A stretch of DNA of 64,000 nt from Metridium senile (Eukaryota > Cnidaria > Anthozoa > Actiniaria > Metridiidae): NCBI GenBank assembly GCA_949775045.1, contig OX459105.1, positions 10,865,398 through 10,929,397 on the forward strand, given 5' to 3'. Positions within the stretch are counted from its first letter, which is position 1, and every line of letters starts with the position of its first letter. Of this stretch, positions 28,901 through 31,716 are shown in pieces. The notes beneath the pieces were generated by a model. It saw only the letters and a program-made list of their open reading frames with translations. It was not told the origin of the DNA and did not search any database. Made by a program: the position numbers and the translations under genes.

Positions 28901-31716
28901 GGCCTTTCTTTCTCCTGCTCAGGTAGGGATTCTTGATTCTCAACATTTTGGACGGTTTGAATGAATTCAGTCTGTATCTTTCTTATGCGAATTGGCTCTT
29001 TCTTGATGGGCTCAGGTTCTTCTGGTTCTTGTTGTTGAAATAAGGTTCGGTCTAGCTTTCTCACTTCGTTGACCTCTGACTTGGTGATCTCTTTTGTAGC
29101 AAAGTCTGGCATTTGCAGTTTCTTGACTCTTGGAGCCTCTCTCTTTTCTACTGGTCCATCGGGCTCTTCTGTGTTTTCAAACCTGCTGGTATTCAATTTT
29201 TGCACCTCGACGACCTCTTGCCTAACGATTTCTTTACTGGAAAATTCTGGGATGACAAGTTTCTTTGGCCTTTCTTTCTCCTGCTCAGGCAGGGATTCTT
29301 GAGGCTCAACATTTTGGACGGTTTGAATGAATTCAGTCTGTATCTTTCTCCTGCGAATTGGCTCTTTCTTGATGGGCTCAGTTTCTTCTGGTTCTTGTTG
29401 TTCAAATAAGGTTCGGTCTAGCTTTCTCACTTCGTTGACCTCTGACTTGGTGATCTCTTTTGGAGCAAATTCTGGCATTTGCAGTTTCTTGACTCTTGGA
29501 GCCTCTCTCTTTTCTATAGGTTCTTCGGGCTCTTCTGTGTTTTCAAACCTGCTGGTATTCAATTTTTGCACTTCGACGACATCTTGCCTGACGATTTCTT
29601 TAGTGGAAAATTCTGGGATGACAAGTTTCTTTGGCCTTTCTTTCTCCTGCTCAGGCAGGGATTCTTTAGGCTCAACATTTTGGACGGTTTGAATGAATTC
29701 AGTCTGTATCTTTCTTCTGCGAATTGGCTCTTTCTTGACGGGCTCAGGTTCTTCTGGTTCTTGTTGTTCAAATAAGGTTTGGTCTAGCTTTCTCACTTCG
29801 TTGACCTCTGACTTGGTGATCTCTTTTGTAGCAAATTCTGGCATTTGCAGTTTCTTGACTCTTGGAGCCTCTCTCTTTTCTATAGGTTCTTCGGGCTCTT
29901 CTGTGTTTTCAAACCTGCTGGTATTCAATTTTTGCACTTCGACGACATCTTGCCTGACGATTTCTTTAGTGGAAAATTCTGGGATGACAAGTTTCTTTGG
30001 CTTTTCTTTCACCTGCTCAGACAGGGATTCTTGAGGCTCAACATTTTGGTCGATTGGATTGAATTCAGTCTTTAACTTTCTTCTGCGAATTGGCTCTTTC
30101 TTGTTGGGCTCAGGTTCTTCTGGTTTTTGGAGTTCAAATAAGGTTCGGTCGAGCTTCTTCACTTCTGTGACGCCTGTCTTGGTTATTTCGCTGTTTGAAA
30201 AGTCTGGCATTTGCAGTTTGTTTACTTTTGGAGCCTCTCTCTTTTTTAAAAGTCCATTTGACTCTTCTCTGTTGTGAAACAAGCTGGTATCTTGTTTGTA
30301 CGGTTGTCCGTAACTCTCGTACACTTGTGTCTGGTGTTTTGATAGATTCTGCTCAGCTTGGGGTTTTGCAGCATTTTGTGTACTAAGAACTATGTTTCTT
30401 TGGGATTTAACTACCCCACGTCCGTTAGTTGTCTCAGGTGCTGTTGTTGTATAACGTTTTGTAAAGGATCCTTGGCTTGGCATTTCCGTGACGTTCATTT
30501 GAGAATGAGATTGATGTGATGGCAGTGTTAACACTTGGATGTCATGGTCATTTGCATTTTCGTTCTTCAAGCTTTTCTGCTTAAATGGTATACTGATGTT
30601 GATGCGTTCTCCTTCGCGTACATTGGTGGCTTTTCCATTTGTTGTATGAACGGTTCCTGAGACTTGGTAATTGGATTTTTGAGTTGACTCAAGTGCTGTC
30701 AAGGTTCTACCATTTTGAGTCATACTTTGGCTTTTAACCGTTGATGATTTATGGCTGTGTGATTTTTGTCGTGTCATTTTTACGGATGACAATCCTTGAT
30801 TTTGATCGGGTGACATTGGAATCACTTGCAGAGCATTTTGATTTGTATTTCCAACTATCAGGTTTTGTTGGAATCCATTTTCGGTTTGGGTGATGTCACC
30901 ACTTCTTATCTCTTGAAAACCAATTGTTTGAGACGATTCTAACATGGATGAGGAGTAGGTCTTTTTTACGCGTCTTGAGTGAGATGATGTATCACTGGTC
31001 CCACCTCGGACAATAGTAACCCCTCCCTTTGCTGGCATGATGCTTCCTTGAAGTGAATCGATCCCATCATTGCTTTCTTTAGACGAAAAACGGGTTCCAT
31101 TCTTGATAACTTCTGGTTTAATCTTCTTCTCCGCTGGCTCTTGGTCACGCTGCGGCCCATCAGCGTAGAACTGCGAACTAGAGGAGAAACCGATTTGCTT
31201 CTGTTCCCATGTAGCTGTTGTCGGTGAGACGATTGTTTGCACTGTTTTTCCATTCTTTGTGACGTTGGTTTTGGTAACTTTTCTGGTTACTTGCTGTTCA
31301 CTTTGTGAAATGGTGTCTCCTTTACGGCCTCCTCGTGCAGTGATACCACTTTGGTATGTTGTTATTGGTTCTTGAGACAAGGGAATTCCTTCCAAAGCGA
31401 GAGTATTTGCTGATACACCATAAGATGGCTTGCCATAAACTACGGTAGAGCTTTGAAACTCCTCAGCATGTTGTGAAGAAGAATTTGATTCATGTTGTTC
31501 AAGTACTGAGTGACTCGGAGAGAATTGCTCATCACCATCAACAACATAAGTACTTGATCCGTTCACTGTTTTCACTGTTTTACTCGAAGTGGACACTGAT
31601 CTTGTATACGAATGTTGTCTTGTCACCACACTTCCTTGAGTTGTGATTTGTCCTCCCTCAACTATTGTTCCACTGTCTTTTGGAATTTCAACTTGCCTAG
31701 TTATTCGAACTGCCAT
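1..31716 (-). CDS. Giant single-exon tandem-repeat protein, PEVK-like, 3' end beyond window
   Basis: The minus-strand frame is open for all 31,716 bases (10,572 codons) and runs off the window at base 1, so the C-terminus is unseen. The start is the ATG at 31716 in a good context (G at -3 and +4). In-frame TAG and TAA codons lie 12-18 nt upstream. Residues 1 to about 490 are unique, polar (S/T/Q/N-rich) and basic in patches. From about residue 491 the protein is a 122-residue unit repeated about 83 times with no indel or nonsense codon. Each unit has about 27 E, 15 K, 13 P and 10 V, with K-[LI]-x-x-x-F motifs such as KKLVIPEF and KKLDRTLF. No signal peptide, membrane segment or catalytic domain is visible. 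I do not recognise the family. The composition resembles the elastic PEVK region of titin, and the motif is shared with the nexilin-like gene at 44-61 kb. A disordered elastic or filament-binding cytoskeletal role is inference. The AG at 31729-31730 could instead be a splice acceptor, in which case coding sequence might extend upstream. Confidence 0.85.
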   Translation of the reverse strand, partial: MAVRITRQVEIPKDSGTIVEGGQITTQGSVVTRQHSYTRSVSTSSKTVKTVNGSSTYVVDGDEQFSPSHSVLEQHESNSSSQHAEEFQSSTVVYGKPSYGVSANTLALEGIPLSQEPITTYQSGITARGGRKGDTISQSEQQVTRKVTKTNVTKNGKTVQTIVSPTTATWEQKQIGFSSSSQFYADGPQRDQEPAEKKIKPEVIKNGTRFSSKESNDGIDSLQGSIMPAKGGVTIVRGGTSDTSSHSRRVKKTYSSSMLESSQTIGFQEIRSGDITQTENGFQQNLIVGNTNQNALQVIPMSPDQNQGLSSVKMTRQKSHSHKSSTVKSQSMTQNGRTLTALESTQKSNYQVSGTVHTTNGKATNVREGERINISIPFKQKSLKNENANDHDIQVLTLPSHQSHSQMNVTEMPSQGSFTKRYTTTAPETTNGRGVVKSQRNIVLSTQNAAKPQAEQNLSKHQTQVYESYGQPYKQDTSLFHNREESNGLLKKREAPKVNKLQMPDFSNSEITKTGVTEVKKLDRTLFELQKPEEPEPNKKEPIRRRKLKTEFNPIDQNVEPQESLSEQVKEKPKKLVIPEFSTKEIVRQDVVEVQKLNTSRFENTEEPEEPIEKREAPRVKKLQMPEFATKEITKSEVNEVRKLDQTLFEQQEPEEPEPVKKEPIRRRKIQTEFIQTVQNVEPKESLPEQEKERPKKLVIPEFSTKEIVRQDVVEVQKLNTSRFENTEEPEEPIEKREAPRVKKLQMPEFAPKEITKSEVNEVRKLDRTLFEQQEPEETEPIKKEPIRRRKIQTEFIQTVQNVEPQESLPEQEKERPKKLVIPEFSSKEIVRQEVVEVQKLNTSRFENTEEPDGPVEKREAPRVKKLQMPDFATKEITKSEVNEVRKLDRTLFQQQEPEEPEPIKKEPIRIRKIQTEFIQTVQNVENQESLPEQEKERPKKLVIPEFSSKEIVRQEVVEVQNLNTSRFENTEEPDGPVEKREAPRVKKLQMPDFATKEITKSEVNEVRKLDRTLFEQQEPEEPEPIKKEPIRISKIQTEFIQTVQNVEPQKSLPEQEKERPKKLVIPEFSSKEIVRQEVVEVQKLNTGRFENTEEPDGPVEKREAPKVKKLQMPDFATKEITKSEVNEVRKLDRTLFQQQEPEEPEPVKKEPIRRRKIQTEFIQTVQNVEPKESLPEQEKERPKKLVIPEFSTKDIVRQDVVEVQKLNTSRFENTEEPEQPIEKREAPRVKKLQMPDFVTKEITKSEVNEVRKLDRTLFQQQEPEEPEPIKKEPIRRRKIQTEFIQTVQNVEPQESLPEQEKERPKKLVIPEFSSKEIVRQEVVEVQKLNTSRFENTEEPEQPIEKREAPRVKKLQMPEFAPKEITKSEVNEVKKLDRTLFQQQEPEEPEPIKKEPIRRRKIQTEFIQTVQNVEPQESLPEQEKERPKKLVIPEFSSKEIVRQEVVEVQKLNTSRFENTEEPDGPVEKREAPRVKKLQMPEFAPKEITKSEVNEVRKLDRTLFQQQEPEEPEPIKKEPIRRRKIQTEFIQTVQNVEPQESLPEQEKKRPKKLVIPEFSSKEIVRQEVVEVQKLNTSRFENTEEPEEPIEKREAPRVKKLQMPEFAPKEITKSEVNEVKKLDRTLFQQQEPEEPEPVKKEPIRRRKIQTEFIQTVQNVEPKESLPEQEKERPKKLVIPEFSTKDIVRQDVVEVQKLNTSRFENTEEPEQPIEKREAPRVKKLQMPDFATKEITKSEVNEVRKLDRTLFQQQEPEEPEPIKKEPIRRRKIQTEFIQTVQNVEPQESLPEQEKERPKKLVIPEFSSKEIVRQEVVEVQKLNTSRFENTEEPEQPIEKREAPRVKKLQMPEFAPKEITKSEVNEVKKLDRTLFEQQEPEEPEPIKKEPIRRRKIQTEFIQTVQNVEPQESLPEQEKERPKKLVIPEFSSKEIVRQEVVEVQKLNTSRFENTEEPDGPVEKREAPRVKKLQMPEFAPKEITKSEVNEVRKLDRTLFQQQEPEEPEPIKKEPIRRRKIQTEFIQTVQNVEPQESLPEQEKERPKKLVIPEFSSKEIVRQEVVEVQKLNTSRFENTEEPEEPIEKREAPRVKKLQMPEFAPKEITKSEVNEVKKLDRTLFQQQEPEEPEPIKKEPIRRRKIQTEFIQTVQNVEPQESLPEQEKERPKKLVIPEFSSKEIVRQEVVEVQKLNTSRFENTEEPEEPIEKREAPRVKKLQMPEFAPKEITKSEVNEVRKLDRTLFQQQEPEEPEPIKKEPIRRRKIQTEFIQTVQNVEPQESLPEQEKERPKKLVIPEFSSKEIVRQEVVEVQKLNTSRFENTEEPEEPIEKREAPRVKKLQMPEFAPKEITKSEVNEVRKLDRTLFQQQEPEEPEPIKKEPIRRRKIQTEFIQTVQNVEPQESLPEQEKERPKKLVIPEFSSKEIVRQEVVEVQKLNTSRFENTEEPDGPVEKREAPRVKKLQMPEFAPKEITKSEVNEVRKLDRTLFEQQEPEEPEPIKKEPIRRRKIQTEFIQTVQNVEPQESLPEQEKERPKKLVIPEFSSKEIVRQEVVEVQKLNTSRFENTEEPEEPIEKREAPRVKKLQMPEFAPKEITKSEVNEVKKLDRTLFQQQEPEEPEPIKKEPIRRRKIQTEFIRTVQNVEPQESLPEQEKERPKKLVIPEFSSKEIVRQEVVEVQKLNTSRFENTEEPDGPVEKREAPRVKKLQMPEFAPKEITKSEVNEVKKLDRTLFQQQEPEEPEPIKKEPIRRRKIQTEFIQTVQNVEPQESLPEQEKERPKKLVIPEFSSKEIVRQEVVEVQKLNTSRFENTEEPDGPVEKREAPRVKKLQMPEFAPKEITKSEVNEVKKLDRTLFQQQEPEEPEPIKKEPIRRRKIQTEFIQTVQNVEPQESLPEQEKERPKKLVIPEFSSKEIVRQEVVEVQKLNTSRFENTEEPEQPIEKREAPRVKKLQMPEFAPKEITKSEVNEVRKLDRTLFQQQEPEEPEPIKKEPIRRRKIQTEFIQTVQNVEPQESLPEQEKERPKKLVIPEFSSKEIVRQEVVEVQKLNTSRFENTEEPDGPVEKREAPRVKKLQMPEFAPKEITKSEVNEVKKLDRTLFEQQEPEEPEPIKKEPIRRRKIQTEFIQTVQNVEPQESLPEQEKERPKKLVIPEFSSKEIVRQEVVEVQKLNTSRFENTEEPDGPVEKREAPRVKKLQMPEFAPKEITKSEVNEVRKLDRTLFQQQEPEEPEPIKKEPIRRRKIQTEFIQTVQNVEPQESLPEQEKERPKKLVIPEFSSKEIVRQEVVEVQKLNTSRFENTEEPEEPIEKREAPRVKKLQMPEFAPKEITKSEVNEVKKLDRTLFQQQEPEEPEPIKKEPIRRRKIQTEFIRTVQNVEPQESLPEQEKERPKKLVIPEFSSKEIVRQEVVEVQKLNTSRFENTEEPDGPVEKREAPRVKKLQMPEFAPKEITKSEVNEVKKLDRTLFQQQEPEEPEPIKKEPIRRRKIQTEFIQTVQNVEPQESLPEQEKERPKKLVIPEFSSKEIVRQEVVEVQKLNTSRFENTEEPEQPIEKREAPRVKKLQMPEFAPKEITKSEVNEVRKLDRTLFQQQEPEEPEPIKKEPIRRRKIQTEFIQTVQNVEPQESLPEQEKERPKKLVIPEFSSKEIVRQEVVEVQKLNTSRFENTEEPDGPVEKREAPRVKKLQMPEFAPKEITKSEVNEVKKLDRTLFQQQEPEEPEPIKKEPIRRRKIQTEFIQTVQNVEPQESLPEQEKERPKKLVIPEFSSKEIVRQEVVEVQKLNTSRFENTEEPEQPIEKREAPRVKKLQMPEFAPKEITKSEVNEVRKLDRTLFQQQEPEEPEPIKKEPIRRRKIQTEFIQTVQNVEPQESLPEQEKERPKKLVIPEFSSKEIVRQEVVEVQKLNTSRFENTEEPDGPVEKREAPRVKKLQMPEFAPKEITKSEVNEVKKLDRTLFEQQEPEEPEPIKKEPIRRRKIQTEFIQTVQNVEPQESLPEQEKERPKKLVIPEFSSKEIVRQEVVEVQKLNTSRFENTEEPDGPVEKREAPRVKKLQMPEFAPKEITKSEVNEVKKLDRTLFQQQEPEEPEPIKKEPIRRRKIQTEFIQTVQNVEPQESLPEQEKERPKKLVIPEFSSKEIVRQEVVEVQKLNTSRFENTEEPEQPIEKREAPRVKKLQMPEFAPKEITKSEVNEVRKLDRTLFQQQEPEEPEPIKKEPIRRRKIQTEFIQTVQNVEPQESLPEQEKERPKKLVIPEFSSKEIVRQEVVEVQKLNTSRFENTEEPEEPIEKREAPRVKKLQMPEFAPKEITKSEVNEVRKLDRTLFQQQEPEEPEPIKKEPIRRRKIQTEFIQTVQNVEPQESLPEQEKERPKKLVIPEFSSKEIVRQEVVEVQKLNTSRFENTEEPEEPIEKREAPRVKKLQMPEFAPKEITKSEVNEVKKLDRTLFEQQEPEEPEPVKKEPIRRRKIQTEFIQTVQNVEPKESLPEQEKERPKKLVIPEFSTKDIVRQDVVEVQKLNTSRFENTEEPEQPIEKREAPRVKKLQMPDFATKEITKSEVNEVRKLDRTLFQQQEPEEPEPIKKEPIRRRKIQTEFIQTVQNVEPQESLPEQEKERPKKLVIPEFSSKEIVRQEVVEVQKLNTSRFENTEEPDGPVEKREAPRVKKLQMPEFAPKEITKSEVNEVRKLDRTLFQQQEPEEPEPIKKEPIRRRKIQTEFIQTVQNVEPQESLPEQEKERPKKLVIPEFSSKEIVRQEVVEVQKLNTSRFENTEEPEEPIEKREAPKVKKLQMPEFAPKEITKSEVNEVKKLDRTLFEQQEPEEPEPIKKEPIRRRKIQTEFIQTVQNVEPQESLPEQEKERPKKLVIPEFSSKEIVRQEVVEVQKLNTSRFENTEEPDGPVEKREAPRVKKLQMPEFAPKEITKSEVNEVKKLDRTLFQQQEPEEPEPIKKEPIRRRKIQTEFIQTVQNVEPQESLPEQEKERPKKLVIPEFSSKEIVRQEVVEVQKLNTSRFENTEEPDGPVEKREAPRVKKLQMPEFAPKEITKSEVNEVRKLDRTLFQQQEPEEPEPIKKEPIRRRKIQTEFIQTVQNVEPQESLPEQEKERPKKLVIPEFSSKEIVRQEVVEVQKLNTSRFENTEEPEEPIEKREAPRVKKLQMPEFAPKEITKSEVNEVKKLDRTLFEQQEPEEPEPIKKEPIRRRKIQTEFIQTVQNVEPQESLPEQEKERPKKLVIPEFSSKEIVRQEVVEVQKLNTSRFENTEEPEEPIEKREAPRVKKLQMPEFAPKEITKSEVNEVRKLDRTLFQQQEPEEPEPIKKEPIRRRKIQTEFIQTVQNVEPQESLPEQEKERPKKLVIPEFSSKEIVRQEVVEVQKLNTSRFENTEEPEEPIEKREAPRVKKLQMPEFAPKEITKSEVNEVKKLDRTLFEQQEPEEPEPIKKEPIRRRKIQTEFIQTVQNVEPQESLPEQEKERPKKLVIPEFSSKEIVRQEVVEVQKLNTSRFENTEEPDGPVEKREAPRVKKLQMPEFAPKEITKSEVNEVKKLDRTLFEQQEPEEPEPIKKEPIRRRKIQTEFIQTVQNVEPQESLPEQEKERPKKLVIPEFSSKEIVRQEVVEVQKLNTSRFENTEEPEEPIEKREAPRVKKLQMPEFAPKEITKSEVNEVRKLDRTLFQQQEPEEPEPIKKEPIRRRKIQTEFIQTVQNVEPQESLPEQEKERPKKLVIPEFSSKEIVRQEVVEVQKLNTSRFENTEEPEEPIEKREAPRVKKLQMPEFAPKEITKSEVNEVKKLDRTLFEQQEPEEPEPIKKEPIRRRKIQTEFIQTVQNVEPQESLPEQEKERPKKLVIPEFSSKEIVRQEVVEVQKLNTSRFENTEEPDGPVEKREAPRVKKLQMPEFAPKEITKSEVNEVKKLDRTLFEQQEPEEPEPIKKEPIRRRKIQTEFIQTVQNVEPQESLPEQEKEMPKKLVIPEFSSKEIVRQEVVEVQKLNTSRFENTEEPEEPIEKREAPRVKKLQMPEFAPKEITKSEVNEVKKLDRTLFEQQEPEEPEPIKKEPIRRRKIQTEFIQTVQNVEPQESLPEQEKERPKKLVIPEFSSKEIVRQEVVEVQKLNTSRFENTEEPEEPIEKREAPRVKKLQMPEFAPKEITKSEVNEVKKLDRTLFEQQEPEEPEPIKKEPIRRRKIQTEFIQTVQNVEPQESLPEQEKERPKKLVIPEFSSKEIVRQEVVEVQKLNTSRFENTEEPDGPVEKREAPRVKKLQMPEFAPKEITKSEVNEVKKLDRTLFEQQEPEEPEPIKKEPIRRRKIQTEFIQTVQNVEPQESLPEQEKERPKKLVIPEFSSKEIVRQEVVEVQKLNTSRFENTEEPEEPIEKREAPRVKKLQMPEFAPKEITKSEVNEVKKLDRTLFEQQEPEEPEPIKKEPIRRRKIQTEFIQTVQNVEPQESLPEQEKERPKKLVIPEFSSKEIVRQEVVEVQKLNTSRFENTEEPDGPVEKREAPRVKKLQMPEFAPKEITKSEVNEVKKLDRTLFEQQEPEEPEPIKKEPIRRRKIQTEFIQTVQNVEPQESLPEQEKERPKKLVIPEFSSKEIVRQEVVEVQKLNTSRFENTEEPDGPVEKREAPRVKKLQMPEFAPKEITKSEVNEVKKLDRTLFEQQEPEEPEPIKKEPIRRRKIQTEFIQTVQNVEPQESLPEQEKERPKKLVIPEFSSKEIVRQEVVEVQKLNTSRFENTEEPEEPIEKREAPRVKKLQMPEFAPKEITKSEVNEVKKLDRTLFEQQEPEEPEPIKKEPIRRRKIQTEFIQTVQNVEPQESLPEQEKERPKKLVIPEFSSKEIVRQEVVEVQKLNTSRFENTEEPEEPIEKREAPRVKKLQMPEFAPKEITKSEVNEVRKLDRTLFQQQEPEEPEPIKKEPIRRRKIQTEFIQTVQNVEPQESLPEQEKERPKKLVIPEFSSKEIVRQEVVEVQKLNTSRFENTEEPEEPIEKREAPRVKKLQMPEFAPKEITKSEVNEVKKLDRTLFEQQEPEEPEPIKKEPIRRRKIQTEFIQTVQNVEPQESLPEQEKERPKKLVIPEFSSKEIVRQEVVEVQKLNTSRFENTEEPEEPIEKREAPRVKKLQMPEFAPKEITKSEVNEVKKLDRTLFEQQEPEEPEPIKKEPIRTRKIQTEFIQTVQNVEPQESLPEQEKERPKKLVIPEFSSKEIVRQEVVEVQKLNTSRFENTEEPEEPIEKREAPRVKKLQMPEFAPKEITKSEVNEVKKLDRTLFEQQEPEEPEPIKKEPIRRRKIQTEFIQTVQNVEPQESLPEQEKERPKKLVIPEFSSKEIVRQEVVEVQKLNTSRFENTEEPEEPIEKREAPRVKKLQMPEFAPKEITKSEVNEVKKLDRTLFEQQEPEEPEPIKKEPIRRRKIQTEFIQTVQNVEPQESLPEQEKERPKKLVIPEFSSKEIVRQEVVEVQKLNTSRFENTEEPEEPIEKREAPRVKKLQMPEFAPKEITKSEVNEVRKLDRTLFEQQEPEEPEPIKKEPIRRRKIQTEFIQTVQNVEPQESLPEQEKERPKKLVIPEFSSKEIVRQEVVEVQKLNTSRFENTEEPEEPIEKREAPRVKKLQMPEFAPKEITKSEVNEVKKLDRTLFEQQEPEEPEPIKKEPIRRRKIQTEFIQTVQNVEPQESLPEQEKERPKKLVIPEFSSKEIVRQEVVEVQKLNTSRFENTEEPEEPIEKREAPRVKKLQMPEFAPKEITKSEVNEVRKLDRTLFQQQEPEEPEPIKKEPIRRRKIQTEFIQTVQNVEPQESLPEQEKERPKKLVIPEFSSKEIVRQEVVEVQKLNTSRFENTEEPEEPIEKREAPRVKKLQMPEFAPKEITKSEVNEVKKLDRTLFEQQEPEEPEPIKKEPIRRRKIQTEFIQTVQNVEPQESLPEQEKEMPKKLVIPEFSSKEIVRQEVVEVQKLNTSRFENTEEPEEPIEKREAPRVKKLQMPEFAPKEITKSEVNEVKKLDRTLFEQQEPEEPEPIKKEPIRRRKIQTEFIQTVQNVEPQESLPEQEKERPKKLVIPEFSSKEIVRQEVIEVQKLNTSRFQNTEEPEEPIEKREAPRVKKLQMPEFAPKEITKSEVNEVRKLDRTLFQQQEPEEPEPIKKEPIRRRKIQTEFIQTVQNVEPQESLPEQEKERPKKLVIPEFSSKEIVRQEVVEVQKLNTSRFENTEEPEEPIEKREAPRVKKLQMPEFAPKEITKSEVNEVKKLDRTLFEQQEPEEPEPIKKEPIRRRKIQTEFIQTVQNVEPQESLPEQEKERPKKLVIPEFSSKEIVRQEVVEVQKLNTSRFENTEEPEEPIEKREAPSVKKLQMPEFAPKEITKSEVNEVKKLDRTLFEQQEPEEPEPIKKEPIRRRKIQTEFIQTVQNVEPQESLPEQEKERPKKLVIPEFSSKEIVRQEVVEVQKLNTSRFENTEEPDGPVEKREAPRVKKLQMPEFAPKEITKSEVNEVRKLDRTLFEQQEPEEPEPIKKEPIRRRKIQTEFIQTVQNVEPQESLPEQEKERPKKLVIPEFSSKEIVRQEVVEVQKLNTSRFENTEEPEEPIEKREAPRVKKLQMPEFAPKEITKSEVNEVKKLDRTLFEQQEPEEPEPIKKEPIRRRKIQTEFIQTVQNVEPQESLPEQEKERPKKLVIPEFSGKEIVRQEVVEVQKLNTSRFENTEEPEEPIEKREAPRVKKLQMPEFAPKEITKSEVNEVKKLDRTLFEQQEPEEPEPIKKEPIRRRKIQTEFIQTVQNVEPQESLPEQEKERPKKLVIPEFSSKEIVRQEVVEVQKLNTSRFENTEEPEEPIEKREAPRVKELQMPEFAPKEITKSEVNEVRKLDRTLFQQQEPEEPEPIKKEPIRRRKIQTEFIQTVQNVEPQESLPEQEKERPKKLVIPEFSSKEIVRQEVVEVQKLNTSRFENTEEPEEPIEKREAPRVKKLQMPEFAPKEITKSEVNEVKKLDRTLFEQQEPEEPEPIKKEPIRRRKIQTEFIQTVQNVEPQESLPEQEKERPKKLVIPEFSSKEIVRQEVVEVQKLNTSRFENTEEPEEPIEKREAPRVKKLQMPEFAPKEITKSEVNEVKKLDRTLFEQQEPEEPEPIKKEPIRRRKIQTEFIQTVQNVEPQESLPEQEKERPKKLVIPEFSSKEIVRQEVVEVQKLNTSRFENTEEPDGPVEKREAPRVKKLQMPEFAPKEITKSEVNEVRKLDRTLFEQQEPEEPEPIKKEPIRRRKIQTEFIQTVQNVEPQESLPEQEKERPKKLVIPEFSSKEIVRQEVVEVQKLNTSRFENTEEPEEPIEKREAPRVKKLQMPEFAPKEITKSEVNEVKKLDRTLFEQQEPEEPEPIKKEPIRRRKIQTEFIQTVQNVEPQESLPEQEKERPKKLVIPEFSSKEIVRQEVVEVQKLNTSRFENTEEPDGPVEKREAPRVKKLQMPEFAPKEITKSEVNEVRKLDRTLFEQQEPEEPEPIKKEPIRRRKIQTEFIQTVQNVEPQESLPEQEKERPKKLVIPEFSSKEIVRQEVVEVQKLNTSRFENTEEPDGPVEKREAPRVKKLQMPEFAPKEITKSEVNEVRKLDRTLFEQQEPEEPEPIKKEPIRRRKIQTEFIQTVQNVEPQESLPEQEKERPKKLVIPEFSSKEIVRQEVVEVQKLNTSRFENTEEPEEPIEKREAPRVKKLQMPEFAPKEITKSEVNEVKKLDRTLFEQQEPEEPEPIKKEPIRRRKIQTEFIQTVQNVEPQESLPEQEKERPKKLVIPEFSSKEIVRQEVVEVQKLNTSRFENTEEPDGPVEKREAPRVKKLQMPEFAPKEITKSEVNEVKKLDRTLFEQQEPEEPEPIKKEPIRRRKIQTEFIQTVQNVEPQESLPEQEKERPKKLVIPEFSSKEIVRQEVVEVQKLNTSRFENTEEPEEPIEKREAPRVKKLQMPEFAPKEITKSEVNEVKKLDRTLFEQQEPEEPEPIKKEPIRRRKIQTEFIQTVQNVEPQESLPEQEKERPKKLVIPEFSSKEIVRQEVVEVQKLNTSRFENTEEPDGPVEKREAPRVKKLQMPEFAPKEITKSEVNEVRKLDRTLFEQQEPEEPEPIKKEPIRRRKIQTEFIQTVQNVEPQESLPEQEKERPKKLVIPEFSSKEIVRQEVVEVQKLNTSRFENTEEPEEPIEKREAPRVKKLQMPEFAPKEITKSEVNEVKKLDRTLFEQQEPEEPEPIKKEPIRRRKIQTEFIQTVQNVEPQESLPEQEKERPKKLVIPEFSSKEIVRQEVVEVQKLNTSRFENTEEPDGPVEKREAPRVKKLQMPEFAPKEITKSEVNEVRKLDRTLFEQQEPEEPEPIKKEPIRRRKIQTEFIQTVQNVEPQESLPEQEKERPKKLVIPEFSSKEIVRQEVVEVQKLNTSRFENTEEPDGPVEKREAPRVKKLQMPEFAPKEITKSEVNEVRKLDRTLFEQQEPEEPEPIKKEPIRRRKIQTEFIQTVQNVEPQESLPEQEKERPKKLVIPEFSSKEIVRQEVVEVQKLNTSRFENTEEPEEPIEKREAPRVKKLQMPEFAPKEITKSEVNEVKKLDRTLFEQQEPEEPEPIKKEPIRRRKIQTEFIQTVQNVEPQESLPEQ
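26399..30245 (-). repeat. Diverged promoter-proximal end of the array
   Basis: Units nearest the unique N-terminal region carry more differences from the consensus, and the outermost one (about 30,010-30,245) carries the most. A distinct unit type is recognised by ACTTCGACGACATCTTG and TTTAGTGG on the plus strand. It occurs at about 29,560 and 29,930 and is also embedded at about 26,640 and 28,100, with one more at about 18,230. This is the usual pattern when the interior of an array is homogenised and the edges are not. Confidence 0.7.
30245..31716 (-). other. Unique N-terminal region of the giant protein (about 490 residues)
   Basis: This is the only non-tandem part of the giant protein visible here. 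It begins MAVRITRQVEIPK and is rich in S, T, Q and N. An NG motif, often followed by K or R and with T, V or K nearby, recurs near residues 52, 155, 206, 335, 360 and 431, so the region may itself be an old degenerate repeat. No known domain is recognised. The first recognisable array motif (KREAPKVNKLQMPDF) begins at about residue 492, in the second half of a unit. Confidence 0.75.

Larger units (their letters stand above)
1..30245 (-). repeat. 366-bp coding tandem array, about 83 units
   Basis: The period is exactly 366 bp throughout. For example, the ATGAATTCAGTCTG block recurs on the plus strand at 47, 413, 779 and onward to about 30059, which is 82 full periods. Units in the interior are nearly identical. 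The translated 122-residue minus-strand unit splits into two homologous 47-residue halves (R-x-KKL-x-[IM]PEF ... EV-x-KL...F) plus a 28-residue third part beginning RRRKIQTEF. Most variants are synonymous or conservative: S TCA/TCC, P CCA/CCG, V-K-K-L-D/V-R-K-L-D and FEQQ/FQQQ. One four-residue position alternates EEPI, DGPV and EQPI. The array continues left of the window. Confidence 0.95.

Noticed and set aside
279..29771. Repeated 70-aa minus-strand ORFs beginning MNNKNQKN
   Set aside because: They lie in another minus frame, stop in every unit and start only because of a conserved ATG. They shadow the long frame.
47..30034. Repeated plus-strand ORFs of 113, 98, 77 and 60 aa in every array unit
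   Set aside because: They are antisense shadows of the minus-strand repeat: low-complexity F/S/L-rich proteins, broken by stops in every unit. The minus frame is open through all units.
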